A stretch of DNA of 64,000 nt from Heterodera schachtii (taxonomy: Eukaryota; Nematoda; Chromadorea; Rhabditida; Heteroderidae), in assembly GCA_023374025.1 (NCBI GenBank), contig SIJG01000005.1, positions 2,005,850 to 2,069,849 of the forward strand, given 5' to 3'. The translations under genes were made by a program, and so were the position numbers. Shown here piece by piece: positions 48,306-60,827 of this stretch. The notes below the pieces were generated by a model that saw only the letters and a program-made list of their open reading frames with translations, was not told where the DNA came from and did not search any database. Each line of letters opens with the position of its first letter. Position 1 is the stretch's first letter.

Positions 48306-48950
48306 TAGAGACCGGATTTTTATGTGCTAAAAATCCTGAAATATGTAATAAAATATGTGCTAAAAAATGCTGAAATATGTGCTAAAAACCCCCAAAAATG
48401 CCAAAATATGTGCTAAAATATGTGTTAAAAATTGAAAAAATAAGTGTGTTTTTGCATAAAAATTCCCAAAAATCTCATTCTTTATCATTTTTAGCCTATA
48501 CAACGCAAATCAAATACATTTCGAAGTGTTTGAGGTAAAATTGCTTTTTTTGATAAATCATTTCTATAAATTGAAAGTTCCAGCAGAAAACTTCGAAATC
48601 AAATGACGAATTAATGAATTCGAGATTTCATTAGTTTCTACAATCGAAGAAAAAATTTTTTAATTTGAAAATTATGTTAAGAATTAGGAAAAAAGTCGAT
48701 TTTTAGGGGTGTATTTTTCAATTTTCTTGTATTTTTATTGCAAATTTTTCTCAAAAATGCCAAAATATGTGCCAAACCCCAAAATATGTGCTAACATATT
48801 TTATGTGCCAAAACGCCAAAATATGTGTTTTTATGTTTTTATAAGTCGCTCTAATCAAAAATATGTTCGGAGATAATGCTATTTTTGGGCTTCTCTCGCC
48901 ATAACTAAGCCGCAAAAAAAATATGTAAAAACATAAAAATCCGGTCTCTA
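48306..48950. mobile_element. MITE, TAGAGACCGGATTTTTATGT ends
   Basis: The 645-bp element has perfect inverted ends of about 20 bp. Exact 8-bp gttatgat copies lie at 48298-48305 and 48951-48958. The interior repeats atatgtgctaaaa. It is a longer member of the family seen at 32338-32582. Confidence 0.9.
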
Positions 48951-48958
48951 GTTATGAT

Positions 48959-49441
48959 TCATGTGACTGAAATTCTCATTTTTTAAACAGCAAAAGTCAA
49001 TTTTTATGCACATTCAATAAATTAAAGTAAATTTAAAATTTTCATAAAAATAAAAAACGGAATAGAAAAAATAAAATAAATTAACTAAAACACGGAAACC
49101 GAAAAATCCGGTAATTATTCTAAGTTTTTTATGTCCCCTGAATTTTTTCAAAAATTTTCCTGTCTAATTTTTGGCGCTGAATACGAATATGCCATTTGTT
49201 TTTAGCTTTTTTTTTTTTTTGCAAATCTTTTCAACTTTTATAATGTCGATTGATAGAGAAAAGGCGTAACAAAAATTTAAAAAAATTTTCATATAATCTG
49301 TGACCAGTCGATTAAAAATACATTTGATCTGTGACTGAGATGTTTAATTTCTTCGTTCTTACTAGAAATTGAAGTTAAGCCTTGACCATGACCTTTTTAA
49401 TCCTTTTTTCCAATCCCCGACCTTTTTGGGTCTTTCCTCGA
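48959..49441. other. intergenic, no gene seen
   Basis: AT-rich sequence without a supported frame, RNA or element end. Confidence 0.5.
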
Positions 49442-49450
49442 CTAGGGCTG

Positions 49451-50096
49451 AGTTCTTATCCCTTTTGTGACCCCCCCCCCTGAAAATTTTTTTTTAATTT
49501 ATTTTTTCTATGGTATTTTTATGCATGCGCTGAACACGAATATGACGTTCATTTTTAGCTATCGTGAGTTTTGCGTGAGTTACGTGAAATTTTACGTGAA
49601 AAAATTTAAAAAATGTAAAGTTCAAACATCAGGCGGGCGGCATGAAATCTACAATATTTCGCAAAATCTCATCGAATTCATCAACATTTCGGCTTTAACA
49701 TCTTGGCGCCACAAAAACTCACAAAAAGTAGCCATCTAACATTTGACGGTGCGTTCCACTTTGGGCCTTATTCCGTGTTTTTGCAGCCCTCCACAGCCTT
49801 CAAAATTACGAGGCATTTTTTATTAATGAGAAATTATATCATTTACAGAATGATGCATTAACTAACAGCATTTATAAACAGTCTCATATTACCTTTAATC
49901 CTTTTCTTTTCATGCCGCCCGCCTGATGTTTGAACTTTACATTTTTTAAATTTTTTCACGTAAAATTCACGTAACTCACGCAAAACTCACGATAGCTAAA
50001 AATGAACGTAATATTCGTGTTCAGCGCATAAAAATACTCTAGAAAAAATAAGTTAAAAAAAAATTTCTCAGGGGGGGTCACAAAAGGGATAAGAAC
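49451..50096. mobile_element. foldback element F, 9-bp TSD
   Basis: The 646-bp element lies between exact ctagggctg copies (49442-49450 and 50097-50105). The inverted ends are gttcttatcccttttgtgac followed by a C or G run. The arms of about 200 bp are nearly perfect. They contain a direct-repeat patch, gtgagttttgcgtgagttacgtga. The loop is about 170 bp. Confidence 0.9.
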
Positions 50097-50436
50097 CTAG
50101 GGCTGAACAAAACTTTGGCTTCGAAAGCTTCGGTTTTTTGGGCTTCGAACTTTGGACTTCGCCTTCGATAAAAATTTGGCTAATATTTTTTTTGTCTGTA
50201 ATTTTTTTTTATATCGAACATCCTACATAATTCTTTGAAAAAAATGTCATTGAAAAGCCCAATTTTCCGGTACCGCCGCCGAACCTCGCACGGATTTTAT
50301 AGGCTACGGGTCTGTAAAATGCCGTATACGTTCCCCAACCGTATTCGATGCATAGTTCAATATAGAAAAGTGCACAAAAAAAATCTATTTATTTTTAAGT
50401 CTAATGGAGACAACTACTACATAAATGCGTGTGTAC

Positions 50437-50528
50437 CAGGGATGGCACGGAGTTCCGATTTTGACATTTTTGGGGTTGGAATTTTGATTTTCGGAATTTT
50501 CAGGGCCTCGGAATGCCATCCATCCCTA
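50437..50528. mobile_element. 92-bp MITE, CAGGGATGGCA family
   Basis: It starts cagggatggcacgg and ends ccatccatcccta, between exact gtgtgtac copies (50429-50436 and 50529-50536). It is a short relative of the 806-bp element at 12373. Confidence 0.85.
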
Positions 50529-50650
50529 GTGTGTACAATTAATAATTAATTGAGTTTGTTTGTTCGTTCGGCCCAAAATCAGAGAGTTCACAATGCTATT
50601 AAAACACATTCATCAATTTCAATTTCAATTTGTCCTCCTCTCATTTCTGA

Positions 50651-52265
50651 TCATTGGCGCTGTTCTGCTGCCGTTCTCCTCCCTCTGCTGATGCTTTTGT
50701 TTTCCTCGTCGTGGTCAAAAAATGTCATCGCATCGGCAGCCATTTTTTGCACCGATTCGCGCGCCGAATGCGTCGCGGAACGAAGCGCGCCAAAGGCACA
50801 GTTCACATTGCGATTCCATGCCGCACCGATGGAACGGCACGCGTTGTCCGCCGACGGCAACTAAAAAAAAAAAAATTTTGTCTCAAATCATTTGCATTCA
50901 AAAAATTTTTCCAAGCCCGCTTCATTGATCCAATTTGTAGCATTGGCCCAATTCGGACTGTTTTTCCGGAGTAAAATGATTTTTTTAACTTTTTCGGAAT
51001 TTTAACGAATTAAAGGGAAATAAGAAAAAAATTTTAAATTTAATATGCGGGATTTTTAATTTTTATTTTGATTTATCCAAAATAAACGGGTAATGAATAA
51101 CTCATAAAGCCCAAATTCCACACAATTTTGGGCAATAAACGACCAAAATGGCCCATAAGAAATAGGCAAATTGGGGTAACCGGCGGGGGAGGTTAGGAAG
51201 AAAAAACTCCAAAAAGTGATAAAAAATTTTAATATTTTTGTCCAATAATCTGAGAATTCATTGAGTTTAAAAAAAAGTGTGATTAATCATGAAACAAACA
51301 AGTTTTGAAGAAATTTTAAATTTATAGAAAAAGTTTTGGACTATGACAGAAAATGAGTGGTTTGGAAAAATAATTAACAAAAATTTGAGCAATATGGCTG
51401 AAAATGTTTTAAAAACTGGGTCCCTCACAAAATTTTTGACCGATCATAATTTTGGCAATCGCATTCCGAGGGCCCAAAAAAATTCGGCAATCGGAATTCC
51501 TTAAAAAATGTAGAGGATTGGCATTATTCCGATACATCCACGTTTCGGCACCGCCAAACCCTCGTTCAACTGACAAAAAAAAAATGCCCGCAAATGGTAT
51601 GAAAAGCAAAACACCAAGGCCCGTCGATTTACAATGTTTGGGCCCAATTTATAACGAATTTAATGACTTTTGACCCCCGCCCGTCCATGGATTTTTCTCA
51701 TTTTATCAAAAACGGCATTTTTGGGTGTACGACTTGCCACTGATGCAATTCAAAAAACTTGACGAACCTCTTCCTTGTACACAATTGTGCCGGGCAAAAC
51801 GGTGGAGCGGAAATTGGCGAAAAGTGAGGCGCCCTCCTCCGAGTTTAAGGACCAAACGCCGTTGTCCGCCGCAACTTTCACCGCCAGCGCGACCAAAGTG
51901 ATTTTGCCAGCATTTCTGTGGAAAGAAATTTTTGGTAAAAAAATATGAAAAATTTTTAAAAACCGCCAAATACTCATTTTGAGCTCAAATAAAAAATAAT
52001 AATTTTATATTTGGGACCCCCATTCTTTACGATTGCCAAATTCTCCATGCTTTTTAGTGTTTAGTATCCATTGGATCAAATTGCTTAGATTTACTTCAAA
52101 AATTGACTAAAAAAGTGTTCAATTTAGCTAATCTGTTGGTAATGCCAAATTGTGGAGCAAAATCACGGAATTCAAAGCTTTCTCTGTTCTCGAGTTAATC
52201 AATTTTTTTCGGTCTCGTAAATTCACAAAAATTACACACCTAAGTGTAAAACGGAGAACACCCAT
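50651..52265 (-). CDS. MIC13: MICOS subunit MIC13/QIL1-like protein
   Basis: Exons 52240-52265, 51768-51915 and 50651-50860 join in phase to 384 nt, encoding 127 aa, close to the usual length of about 120 aa. The N-terminus MGVLRFTLRNAGKITLVALAV is a single hydrophobic segment with basic residues before it. It is followed by ADNGVWS, then LPGTIVYKEE, and later AAWNRNVNCAFGALRSA. The family shows the same order: a short membrane segment, a D-x-G-V-W motif, and a W-N-x-x-V helix. MIC13 acts in the inner mitochondrial membrane as part of the MICOS complex at cristae junctions. The tail after FFDHDEENK is longer and basic. An acceptor (tttctcag) lies 27 nt before the Met, so the message may be trans-spliced there. 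The identification is from motif pattern only. Confidence 0.65.
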
Positions 52266-52292
52266 TGCTGAAGGATCGCTGCCAATTAAAGT

Positions 52293-54740
52293 CTGAGAAA
52301 TAATGCACAAACGTTTGCTTAAAAAATGTAAATTATTATGGATTAGTTGTACAATATGTTCAGTCACATTTGGTTGGGTACATGGGATTTTTCACCTTTT
52401 CGGGTTCTTGCCTTTTTAAATTTGTTTTTAGCAAACAAAATGCCAATCTTTTAAATAATTTCATAAATTTTTTTCGTCCAGCTGTTCTTTTCGTTAGAAA
52501 AATTCCAAAATTCAATTGTTGGTCAAAAAACATAAAATGTACAAAGAAAAGTTAGAAAACCTATGCTCATAAAAACTTTGTAAATGTTTGAAAAATTTTT
52601 GTCTTTGAAGCACTTGAGAAAATGGTGAAAAAACAAATTAAAAAAGTTAACAAAAATTTTCTTTTGATTTCAAAATAGCAAAAAATCAAAAAATTCCTTC
52701 TTTTTTTTTGCCATCGACATTTTTTTCTCAGGGAATTTGGCAATTTTTCAACACACTGGACTCGTTTTTAAGCCCCAATCATTCCAATCAGCTAATTTCA
52801 TATCATTCTTTCATTCCATATTGTACAAATTCAACAAAAATGATCATTGGCTATCTGATTTTTTCATTTTCCATCGGCATTCCACCTCCCCCCCCCCCTG
52901 CTGGGGGTGGCGCAACACAAGCGCAATCTCTAAACATTATCAGCATCATCCCCATTGTTATATGATGCGCCGAAAACATTGTCATCATCACATCACATAT
53001 AATATGTTGAAGTAGTTCAACAACCACTTTTTTAACAAAAATTGGGGGGAAACGATGGACAAGGGCCCGGGGAAGGGGGGGGGAACAGGATGGGCACAAA
53101 GAGAGGAAAAGCCAAAAGCGGTGGAGTGGAGGGACGGACGGATTAAGCATTTGGATGGAAGCCGAAAAAATGGGAGGAAGGGAAGGGGGAGGGTTTTTTA
53201 TGCAATTTGGGACGAGTGTCCGTCCGGCTTCCGGCTGAACCCTCTCCTCTGTGTGTGTACATATACCAATTCAACCGATTGTCCCTGTCCTTATTCAGCT
53301 TTAGAATGCTCTCTGCTGGTGAAGCCAGAGGTGCCTGCCTGCCCTTAAATGTCCTTAAGAGATGGTTTATGTCCTTGACATCCTTTGGTATTTTCAATTA
53401 TCCGCTTTTCCTTCCCGCCGTCGCTGGGTCATGTCCTTTTTTAGTGGCCAAATTTCGTTAGTTGTCCTTGTTTGGCACCCGCCAGGATCGGGTCGTTTCC
53501 GGCAAAAACTCCATCCCGGAACCGAAGACCTTGTCAACTAGTGCGGTTATTCTTCCATTCTATGAAACCCTCAATATTCGAGCATTTTATAAATCTGTCT
53601 TCCCATCCCCCGTAGGCACACTAATCTGTGACAATTGGCATCGATTTGGGCCCCCATTAATAATACCCTCCGGCACCCCCCACCGTTGGGGCAATTTTAA
53701 ACAGTCACAGATTCTGCCAATCTCATCCGTTCTCTCCCCTTTCCTCTTCCATACCACCGGCTGATGCTCTGGTCCCACCTGCACTTGCGCAGCCCATAAA
53801 TGAGGACAGGTGCTGGGCTGAACTGGGAGTGACCCTTCGAATGGCTCTCTCCCCCCGGGGGAAATGGACACACAAAACAATAAAATTGGGCGGGGGGGGG
53901 GGGGACGGAACGGAAAGGGGGGAAAGCCAACAAAAAGGGCAAACAGAACCCAAAACCCCGCCCCATTCCATTCATCGTCAACAACAGACAGAGCGAGTGC
54001 TATGTGTTCGTCCGGTCCGCCGCGCCGTTCCTTCGGCGGTTGCCTTGGCATTTCCATTGGCACTGACTGACTGTCCGTCGGTCCGGCTGCTGCTGCTGAC
54101 CATCGTCCACCCCCCCCCCCCCCCCGCCTCCTTTTCGCTGGGCGGGATTTTGCCATTATTTCGCCCTTTGAACTGTCCGCGCTCATTAAGCAACCATGCG
54201 CACCCAGCACAATGTTTTCTATGCCTTAATTTTTCAGGACCGTTTGAATTATAGGTCGAGGAAAAGCATGAAAGCCCGCTCTAGGCTTTTTTCAAAATTA
54301 AAATCTTTTGTTTAATTATTTCGGACAAACTATCACTCATTTTAAGGATTTAATGTTAATTAATAAATTATCCCACCTTAATTGAACATGTGCCTGATGA
54401 GGGTAAATTCAGTGCCACTTATTATTTACGTTTTTAGCAATCTAATTTGACAGAAAATAAAAAATTACTCCTCGTTCAAGTTATATCGGCATTGTCACAT
54501 ACAACAAACTTCGTCAATGGTAATAAAGTTTCTTATGTTAAAAAATGGTTTTGTTTAATTACAAAAATTAATTTTAATTTTTTAATGAATATAATTTTTA
54601 AAATTGCTCATTAATTTACAATTTTTTATAATTTACTCCAATTTTTATTTATTTTTTAAATTTAATTAATTTTATTCCATTTGCCGTCGATTCCCAAATT
54701 TCTTCCTAAAAATTCTTCCTAAATTCAGTGCCGTCATTTC
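52293..54740. other. upstream region of the cuticlin gene with GC-rich low complexity
   Basis: 52293-52700 is AT-rich. From about 52890 to 54230 the GC content rises sharply, with runs of G or C at 52888, 53080, 53895 and 54110. Long overlapping frames occur on both strands there (for example 53587-54210 minus, 53829-54254 plus). None has convincing protein features or splice structure, so I read them as composition artefacts. The stretch could hold regulatory sequence or an unrecognised exon. Confidence 0.45.
54724..54728 (+). promoter_or_regulatory. acceptor-like site before the cuticlin start
   Basis: The sequence aaattcag lies 12 nt before the ATG. In a nematode this may be a trans-splice acceptor or the end of a 5' UTR intron. 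It supports the chosen start. No splice leader can be shown from genomic DNA alone. Confidence 0.4.
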
Positions 54741-57700
54741 ATGCTTTTGTGCCTGCCCATTTTCGCCTCCTCTCTTCTGCCGGCATTTTCCGATGCGCAA
54801 TACGTCGGCGGCGGTGCTGTGCCGTATCCGACGGAAAATGCCAACATTGGTGGCTCTTATTACTCAACACCAGACACCATCGGTGCATCATTTTTCCATC
54901 ATTTGGCACAAATTCTCTGTTCCATAATTAAATATAAAATACAATGAAAAAAAAATCATGGAACAAATTATAGTCCGAAATTTCAAGAGCTTAAAATTGC
55001 AATACTAATTAATTGGCTCATTTTAATAAATTGACTGATAAAATCATAAAAATGAGAGATATTTTCTTATTTAAAAATATGATACACAGATAACGAAGTG
55101 GTCGACACACCAGCCATTCGTTGCACTGATAGGGGCGTCGAGTTCAGCATCAACACGCGCAATCCGTTCCGGTGTGTTGTCGAATTCATTCATTTTCGAC
55201 TTGATTAATTAAGCGCATGGATTTGAAAAGTCCCTAATTCGGTAAATTTCATAATTACTGAATTAGAGCCCACGGAGGCTCTATTTTTGGAGGCGGGGGG
55301 GGGCTTTATTTCAGGGAGGATCGGATTCAGGGGGGGGGAACCAATAACTACGATTTCTCGTTTTCATTCGGTAGCGAATATTGCAGGTTCTCGTTCAGTT
55401 CCGAGTCTTTACTTAAAGTTGAAACCGCTCTCTATCCAAATTTTATTCCAATTTCCATACTTCGCATCAGTTTTAATTTGCACGGCACGGCTCTCCATCC
55501 CGAGCTTCAGTTCGGGATGCCATTCTCCAACTAGTCCGAGTTTCGTTATCGAATGAATCTCATTTAGCTAATTTAACGTCCAGCCACCACTTTGTTTCTT
55601 TGGCACGCTCCCGCTCATTAAAAAAATTAGAATTTTTTGAAAATCTTTTTTTACCCATCGATGAGTTTTCATTTTCTTTTCCAGTGGCAACCTCTACGTA
55701 CAGGGCGAATTCGGCTTGGCGGAGTGCCGTCGCGAGTTCTACAACAACGAGGCCCCGTTTGCCTCGCTTGAGGTGCGGCTGGGCGACTGTGGCATGATCC
55801 GCGAGAAGCGACCGCATGGGATGAGTGAGTGCCGGGAATTTGATTTGATCACTAATAAATACAACGCTCGCCGGTGATCAGAATCAGAAATTGCTACCAT
55901 ATGAAATTAATAAGTGGGGAGGGAATTTGAATAATCTATTATTTTTGAAGAATTCTGATCAAATTGGAAATGTGAATTTTCTTAACCAATTTTTATTTAG
56001 ATACCATTAATCAATTTTAATAGCCAATTGATAATTATGCCATGTAATTTTTGTGCAGGCTATTCCCTGATCCTGATCACCAACTTTCATCCCCGCTTTG
56101 TCACCCGGGTTGACCGTGCCTACAAAATCTTTTGCGCTTATCAGCAAGCGGAACGCCCGGTTGGTGTCGACCTTGAAGTTGGGTGAGTTGCGAGAATATT
56201 CAGGACTAAGCATTTCAAAAACATGGACATTAATAAGTACATCATTAAAAAAAAATGACGCGCCGAATGGCATTTATCTTGATCACTTTTTGCTATATTT
56301 CGCGATTGACACTCATTGGTCATGATCAAAAACTGTTGATCCGCTAAACGTTCTCCCATTGGTTTGTTAGGTCTGTGCCGGAAGAGTCGGTGAGTTCGGA
56401 TGCGCTTATGGTGCCCGAATGTGAGTACACAATGCGTATCGGTGATCTTAATGGGCCACTGGCGACAGGAACAGGTGAATTTTAATCAGCACAAAACCAT
56501 ACAAATAATTTTTATCCAATTTTAATGCTTTCTCGAGAATCAAGAGTCTCTCGCTCTCGACATTTGTTTCCACATTTTTGGGACTCAAGAGACTCAGGAT
56601 TTGCTTTTAAATTTTCCTTGACTTATGAATCTCGAAATTGAATGATGATGCAACTTATTTTTATAGACTCAAGAGTGTTAGTTGTGAATTAATGTGATGA
56701 TTATAAGTCAGAGAATACATTCCGAGTTCCATGACCACTGAATGTGATTGGGATTTAAACACAAACAATTTAAAATGCCGAGAATGTCTTGTATAATTTG
56801 TTGGCTTTTTGCAGTGAAAGTTGGTGATCTGATCTATCACCGATGGGAGTGCCAACGGTCGGATGCACATGGAATGTTGGTGAAGAACTGTCGGGTGTTC
56901 GACGGGGGCAACGACAATGTGACACTGCTGGACGAGCGGGGGTTGGGCTTCTAAGCGAAAATTGAATTCATAAAATAAATTCAGAGGCAATAAAATGTTT
57001 AAAAATTAAGTACATAAAATTAGAGACCAAGGCTTTCAAAATTTAAATTAATTAGATTTTTGAAAAAAAATAAAAAATTAATTTTCTAAACAACTGTCCA
57101 AGCTGGGATATATAAAACCAATAAATGATGATTTAAAATAAAACCAATAAATGATGATTTAAAAATATAAGTAATTCAAAAATTATATGAAACGCTTCAA
57201 AATTTACAAAAAAATTGTTTAAGATCTAAATTGAAAAATCCAATTAATTTTTTAAGTCCCCCAAAACATAATGATCAGGTCTTTAAATATGATAATTAAA
57301 TTGCTTTTTAATTCTTACGAAATTCATGTGAATTTGAAAAATCCATTTTTCAGCTGCCCCACCCACAGCGGAGTGATCCAAAGTCCGCCGGTGTACAGCG
57401 ACGGGCTGAACATGGCATTTGCGCCGGTGTTCGCCTTCCATTTCCCGGACCGTACACAGATGAATTTTCGGTGCCAAATCCAGACGTGCAACAAATTGGA
57501 CAACGAGTGCCAAGGACTCACTGTGAGTGGCAGCGGAAATATTTGGCACAAAAACGGGTTTTTGGATGTGGTGATTTGGAAGTCCCAGGCCCGAGACTTG
57601 GACACAAGGCTCAAAATTTAGAATAGTAGGAAAAGCTGTTCTAAAAATATTATTCTTCGCACAACGGCACTGGAATTTTGACAAATGAGGATTTAGAAAT

Positions 57701-60700
57701 GGTACTGTAGATGCCATGGATACAGTACTACTTCAAATAATGGTTTTTAATATGCATAATTTTCTTTACATATTATTTCGTTACAGCCTCCAAACTGTCA
57801 GCAAAACATTGTTGGCATAGGCGCATCAGTCAGCGAAGGCTACAGTGCTCCACCTACTGGCCCCGTGGTACCGTACACTATAAGTGAGTGGCGCTAATTT
57901 GGCACCACTTTATCGCAAGAATTTGTGGCATTTCGGTAGATCCTCCGCCAACTCCGAACTTTGTTGTGCCAACACTGACTTCTTCGGTTGGCGTCGGAGC
58001 TTATTTGCAACAATCGATGTTACAGCACCCGGCGTTCATCGGCGCCGGGGTGAGTGGATTACGGTAGAGGCCTACTGTTGCACAGTTTGACTTGCGCATC
58101 ATTTTGGTCACAACCATTGGGCCGAGACCAGAGCTTGTTCGCAAATGTGAACCTCCTTAGAACTTGTTTTTTGCTCCCTTTTGAACGAATTTACTAGCGC
58201 TGGAATTCTCAGGATTACAGTATCAAAAAACCTAAAAAATTTTTAATGATAAAGTGACAATGTGTAGTAAGGCGCAACCGGGGAACATTTTTGAAATTTC
58301 GACGAAATTTGAAATTTTTTAAATTTCCAATACAGTTATTTAAAAAATTAAATTCGGGTCTGGGGGAAGATAAGCAACCCCTTCTCCATTTATGGCCAAC
58401 ACCTGAATCTATCATTTTTTTCTTGTCCCATAGATTGCGCCCTCATCGCCGCCAAATGCGCTCCCATTGGACAGCGTTTTGCAGGGCAATCCCTCCCAAG
58501 TGCTCCAGGGACTCCAACGGCCGTGGCCAAGAAGCAGCAGCAGCAAAAAAGGCGCAATACACCGGGCAGAAACAAGGCGGGACACTGACAATGAGCAAGA
58601 AAATGGTGGAGAAAAACAAGCCGTAGCAGGAACAAAAGCAGCAGCACCAACAGCACAAGGACGCCGGGAACAGATGGAGTTGGAACATCGCATTCTGATG
58701 GCCACGCAACAGTTGAAGTGGGCGGAAGCAATTAAGCATGCTAATTAAACACACTCTCTAATTGGCGTAGCCCATTAAATTGGGGTTTGATCCGAGAAGC
58801 AAAATTCTTGAGCAGTAATGAATTCTGATCAAATTTAATTTATTGAAACTCTTTTCTGATGGCCACACAACAAGCGTAATATTGAAAAAACAGCACTTTA
58901 ATGAAAATTTTATTGAGATGCTCTCTCTAATTGAGTAAGCTACTAATTTTGGGTAATTAAGGATGCTAATTTGGCTCTCTCTCTCTGTCTCCCATTAAGC
59001 TTAACCAAAATTTCATTTTAGAAAAATATTTAAAAACGACCGGTTTTCGATAGTCACGAAAGCATATTGTTCCTTCGTTTCAGGCACAACGAGGACGGCA
59101 GTTGGCCCCCATCGTTGGTAATTTTTGGCACGGGCAACAAAAGTGCCGGCAGCGCGGCTGCCCGACGCTTCTTCCGTCCAATTCCAGCAGAAGTATGTGA
59201 TAACTGATAACATACGATCTCCATCCCAGTCAGGGGTTGTGCGAGATTTCGTGTCGTTTTCGTTTCGCCTTTTCGGCACTTTTATGTTTCATTTTCGTGT
59301 TTTGTTTTGGTTTTAAAAATTTAAATAATAGTTTCATTTTCTATATTCCACAAAAAGTTCCTTTCGTTTTAACTTTTAGAATTAATATTTTTCGTTTTAG
59401 TTTTTGTTTTCAGACAGATTATTTAAGATTTTTCGAGTAGAAAATTGAGGCCGGGACTCTTCGTACATGTTTATCGGTCAGCTTCTTCTCTATAACTCGG
59501 CCATTTTCAGGAACGCGAATTGCGTCAGCGCCAACGCCGTGCGGAGGAGCACACTCAGGTGCTTTTTGGGGACATGAACCTATTTTTGGAGTTGGCATAA
59601 ATTATACAAACTGCTGTTGTCAGGATGTGGTAGCCATTTCTACCGTAATCAATGATGGACTGCACGGATTGGAGTGGAGCAACGGTAGCGCTTTTTTGGG
59701 ATTAACCAACAGTAGAGCCAGAACAATTTGATAAAATTAGTCTGTCATTTTGCCAGGGATTTAATCTCGATTTAATGGACTCACTCTTACTGTAGACTGG
59801 CTTTTGTAATTCTCTTATTTTGTGTGCCGTCAGAAAATGGCAAAACGCGAGTGCGCCCGCGAGATTTGGTACCACCACAAAATGCCAATAACAACAACAA
59901 CAACAACAAAATTAAATCGTCGCCAGCTTCACAGCCACCGTCCGCAGATGAACCAATGCAATGTTTAAATCGTTCAACCCTTGTCGCACTGTTCGCCGCT
60001 CTTGGAATGCTCATTGCAGTTGTGATTGCAATGTTCTGCTACATTTGTTGGGAAATGTTGATCAGCAACAGGTGACTGACTGTGCAGTGGTAGCGAACTG
60101 TTTGAGACCGAGACTTATCCAAGAGGACCGAGACTGAAAGCTTTCCGAAACTTGAAATTGAATGTTTTCATGAGAAATGAAACCGAAATTTCAAGATTTT
60201 GGATAGTGCCTTCCTTACTCGAAACTGGAGGCATTGGGGTGGTAATTAGAAAAAATATAATTTGAACATTTGCATCAATTTCCTTAATGAATTAAGACGA
60301 TGTTGCCTTGGCAAAGGATTGATCAATTGGAGGCCCAAGGGTGTCTCATGCACCGAACAAGGTGATTAAACTTTAATGCCGAGGGATTTGTAATTTTCTA
60401 AGCTCTGTGCCTATTCAATAAAATTTTTTAAAAATTATTCGTCTATTTAGGGGATTTGAAATAAATGTGTCTGTTTTAATTAGTAAAAATTTGACGGAAG
60501 TCTCAAAAATGCAAAAAATTAAAAGTTACAGAACCCTTCTTCCCCTAAGGCACCACTATTTTTGGAGGTCGGCAAAAAACTTCTGCGTTTGAAGTTCCTT
60601 CCGTTTTCACACACCCGATCAGCAACCTAAACATTGATAATGCCAATGTTTGCACTTTGCCAACAAATACGGCACAGCAAACGGAGCGAAGTGTCCAGGA

Positions 60701-60827
60701 GGAGGAGGTCCAAGCGCCGCAGGCAATTCTGGCGGGAATTTTGAATTCAAATTTGTACGGCAATGCCTACGGTGGACGTCGAGCTCATCAACAGTCTGCT
60801 GCGGTGCCACCAAATGTTCGAAGATGA
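54741..60827 (+). CDS. cuticlin-like ZP-domain membrane protein
   Basis: The sixteen exons are 54741-54882, 55090-55171, 55685-55824, 56059-56182, 56371-56474, 56815-56941, 57354-57522, 57787-57883, 57940-58049, 58434-58717, 59084-59192, 59511-59558, 59624-59684, 59834-60071, 60297-60361 and 60550-60827. All are in phase, giving 725 aa. The signal peptide is MLLCLPIFASSLLPAFSDA. The ZP domain (about residues 48-310) shows DNEVVDTPAIRC, INTRNPFRGNLYVQG, FHPRFVTRVDRAYKIFCAY, YHRWEC and RTQMNFRCQIQTC, the order and cysteines of nematode cuticlins. A Pro-rich linker, a furin-like RQRQRR in exon 12, and a transmembrane helix (LVALFAALGMLIAVVIAMF) in exon 14 follow. Cuticlins are made in the epidermis, cleaved, and polymerise in the cuticle. 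The last two exons add a cytoplasmic tail of about 113 residues. Reading through the exon 14 donor stops at once (AGG TGA), giving a 612-aa form. Confidence 0.85.
59231..59430. mobile_element. MITE fragment in a cuticlin intron
   Basis: It begins caggggttgtgcgagatttcgtgtcgttttcg, like the starts at 21194 and 27699, and lies in the intron between exons 11 and 12. The other end is not clear. Confidence 0.5.

Noticed and set aside
53587..54254. Long overlapping frames on both strands
   Set aside because: The region is GC-rich with homopolymer runs, which lowers stop frequency. The frames are low complexity and show no domain or splice logic.
58390..58754. Overlapping minus-strand Cys-rich frames
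   Set aside because: They lie opposite exon 10 of the cuticlin gene, whose phase fits both neighbours.
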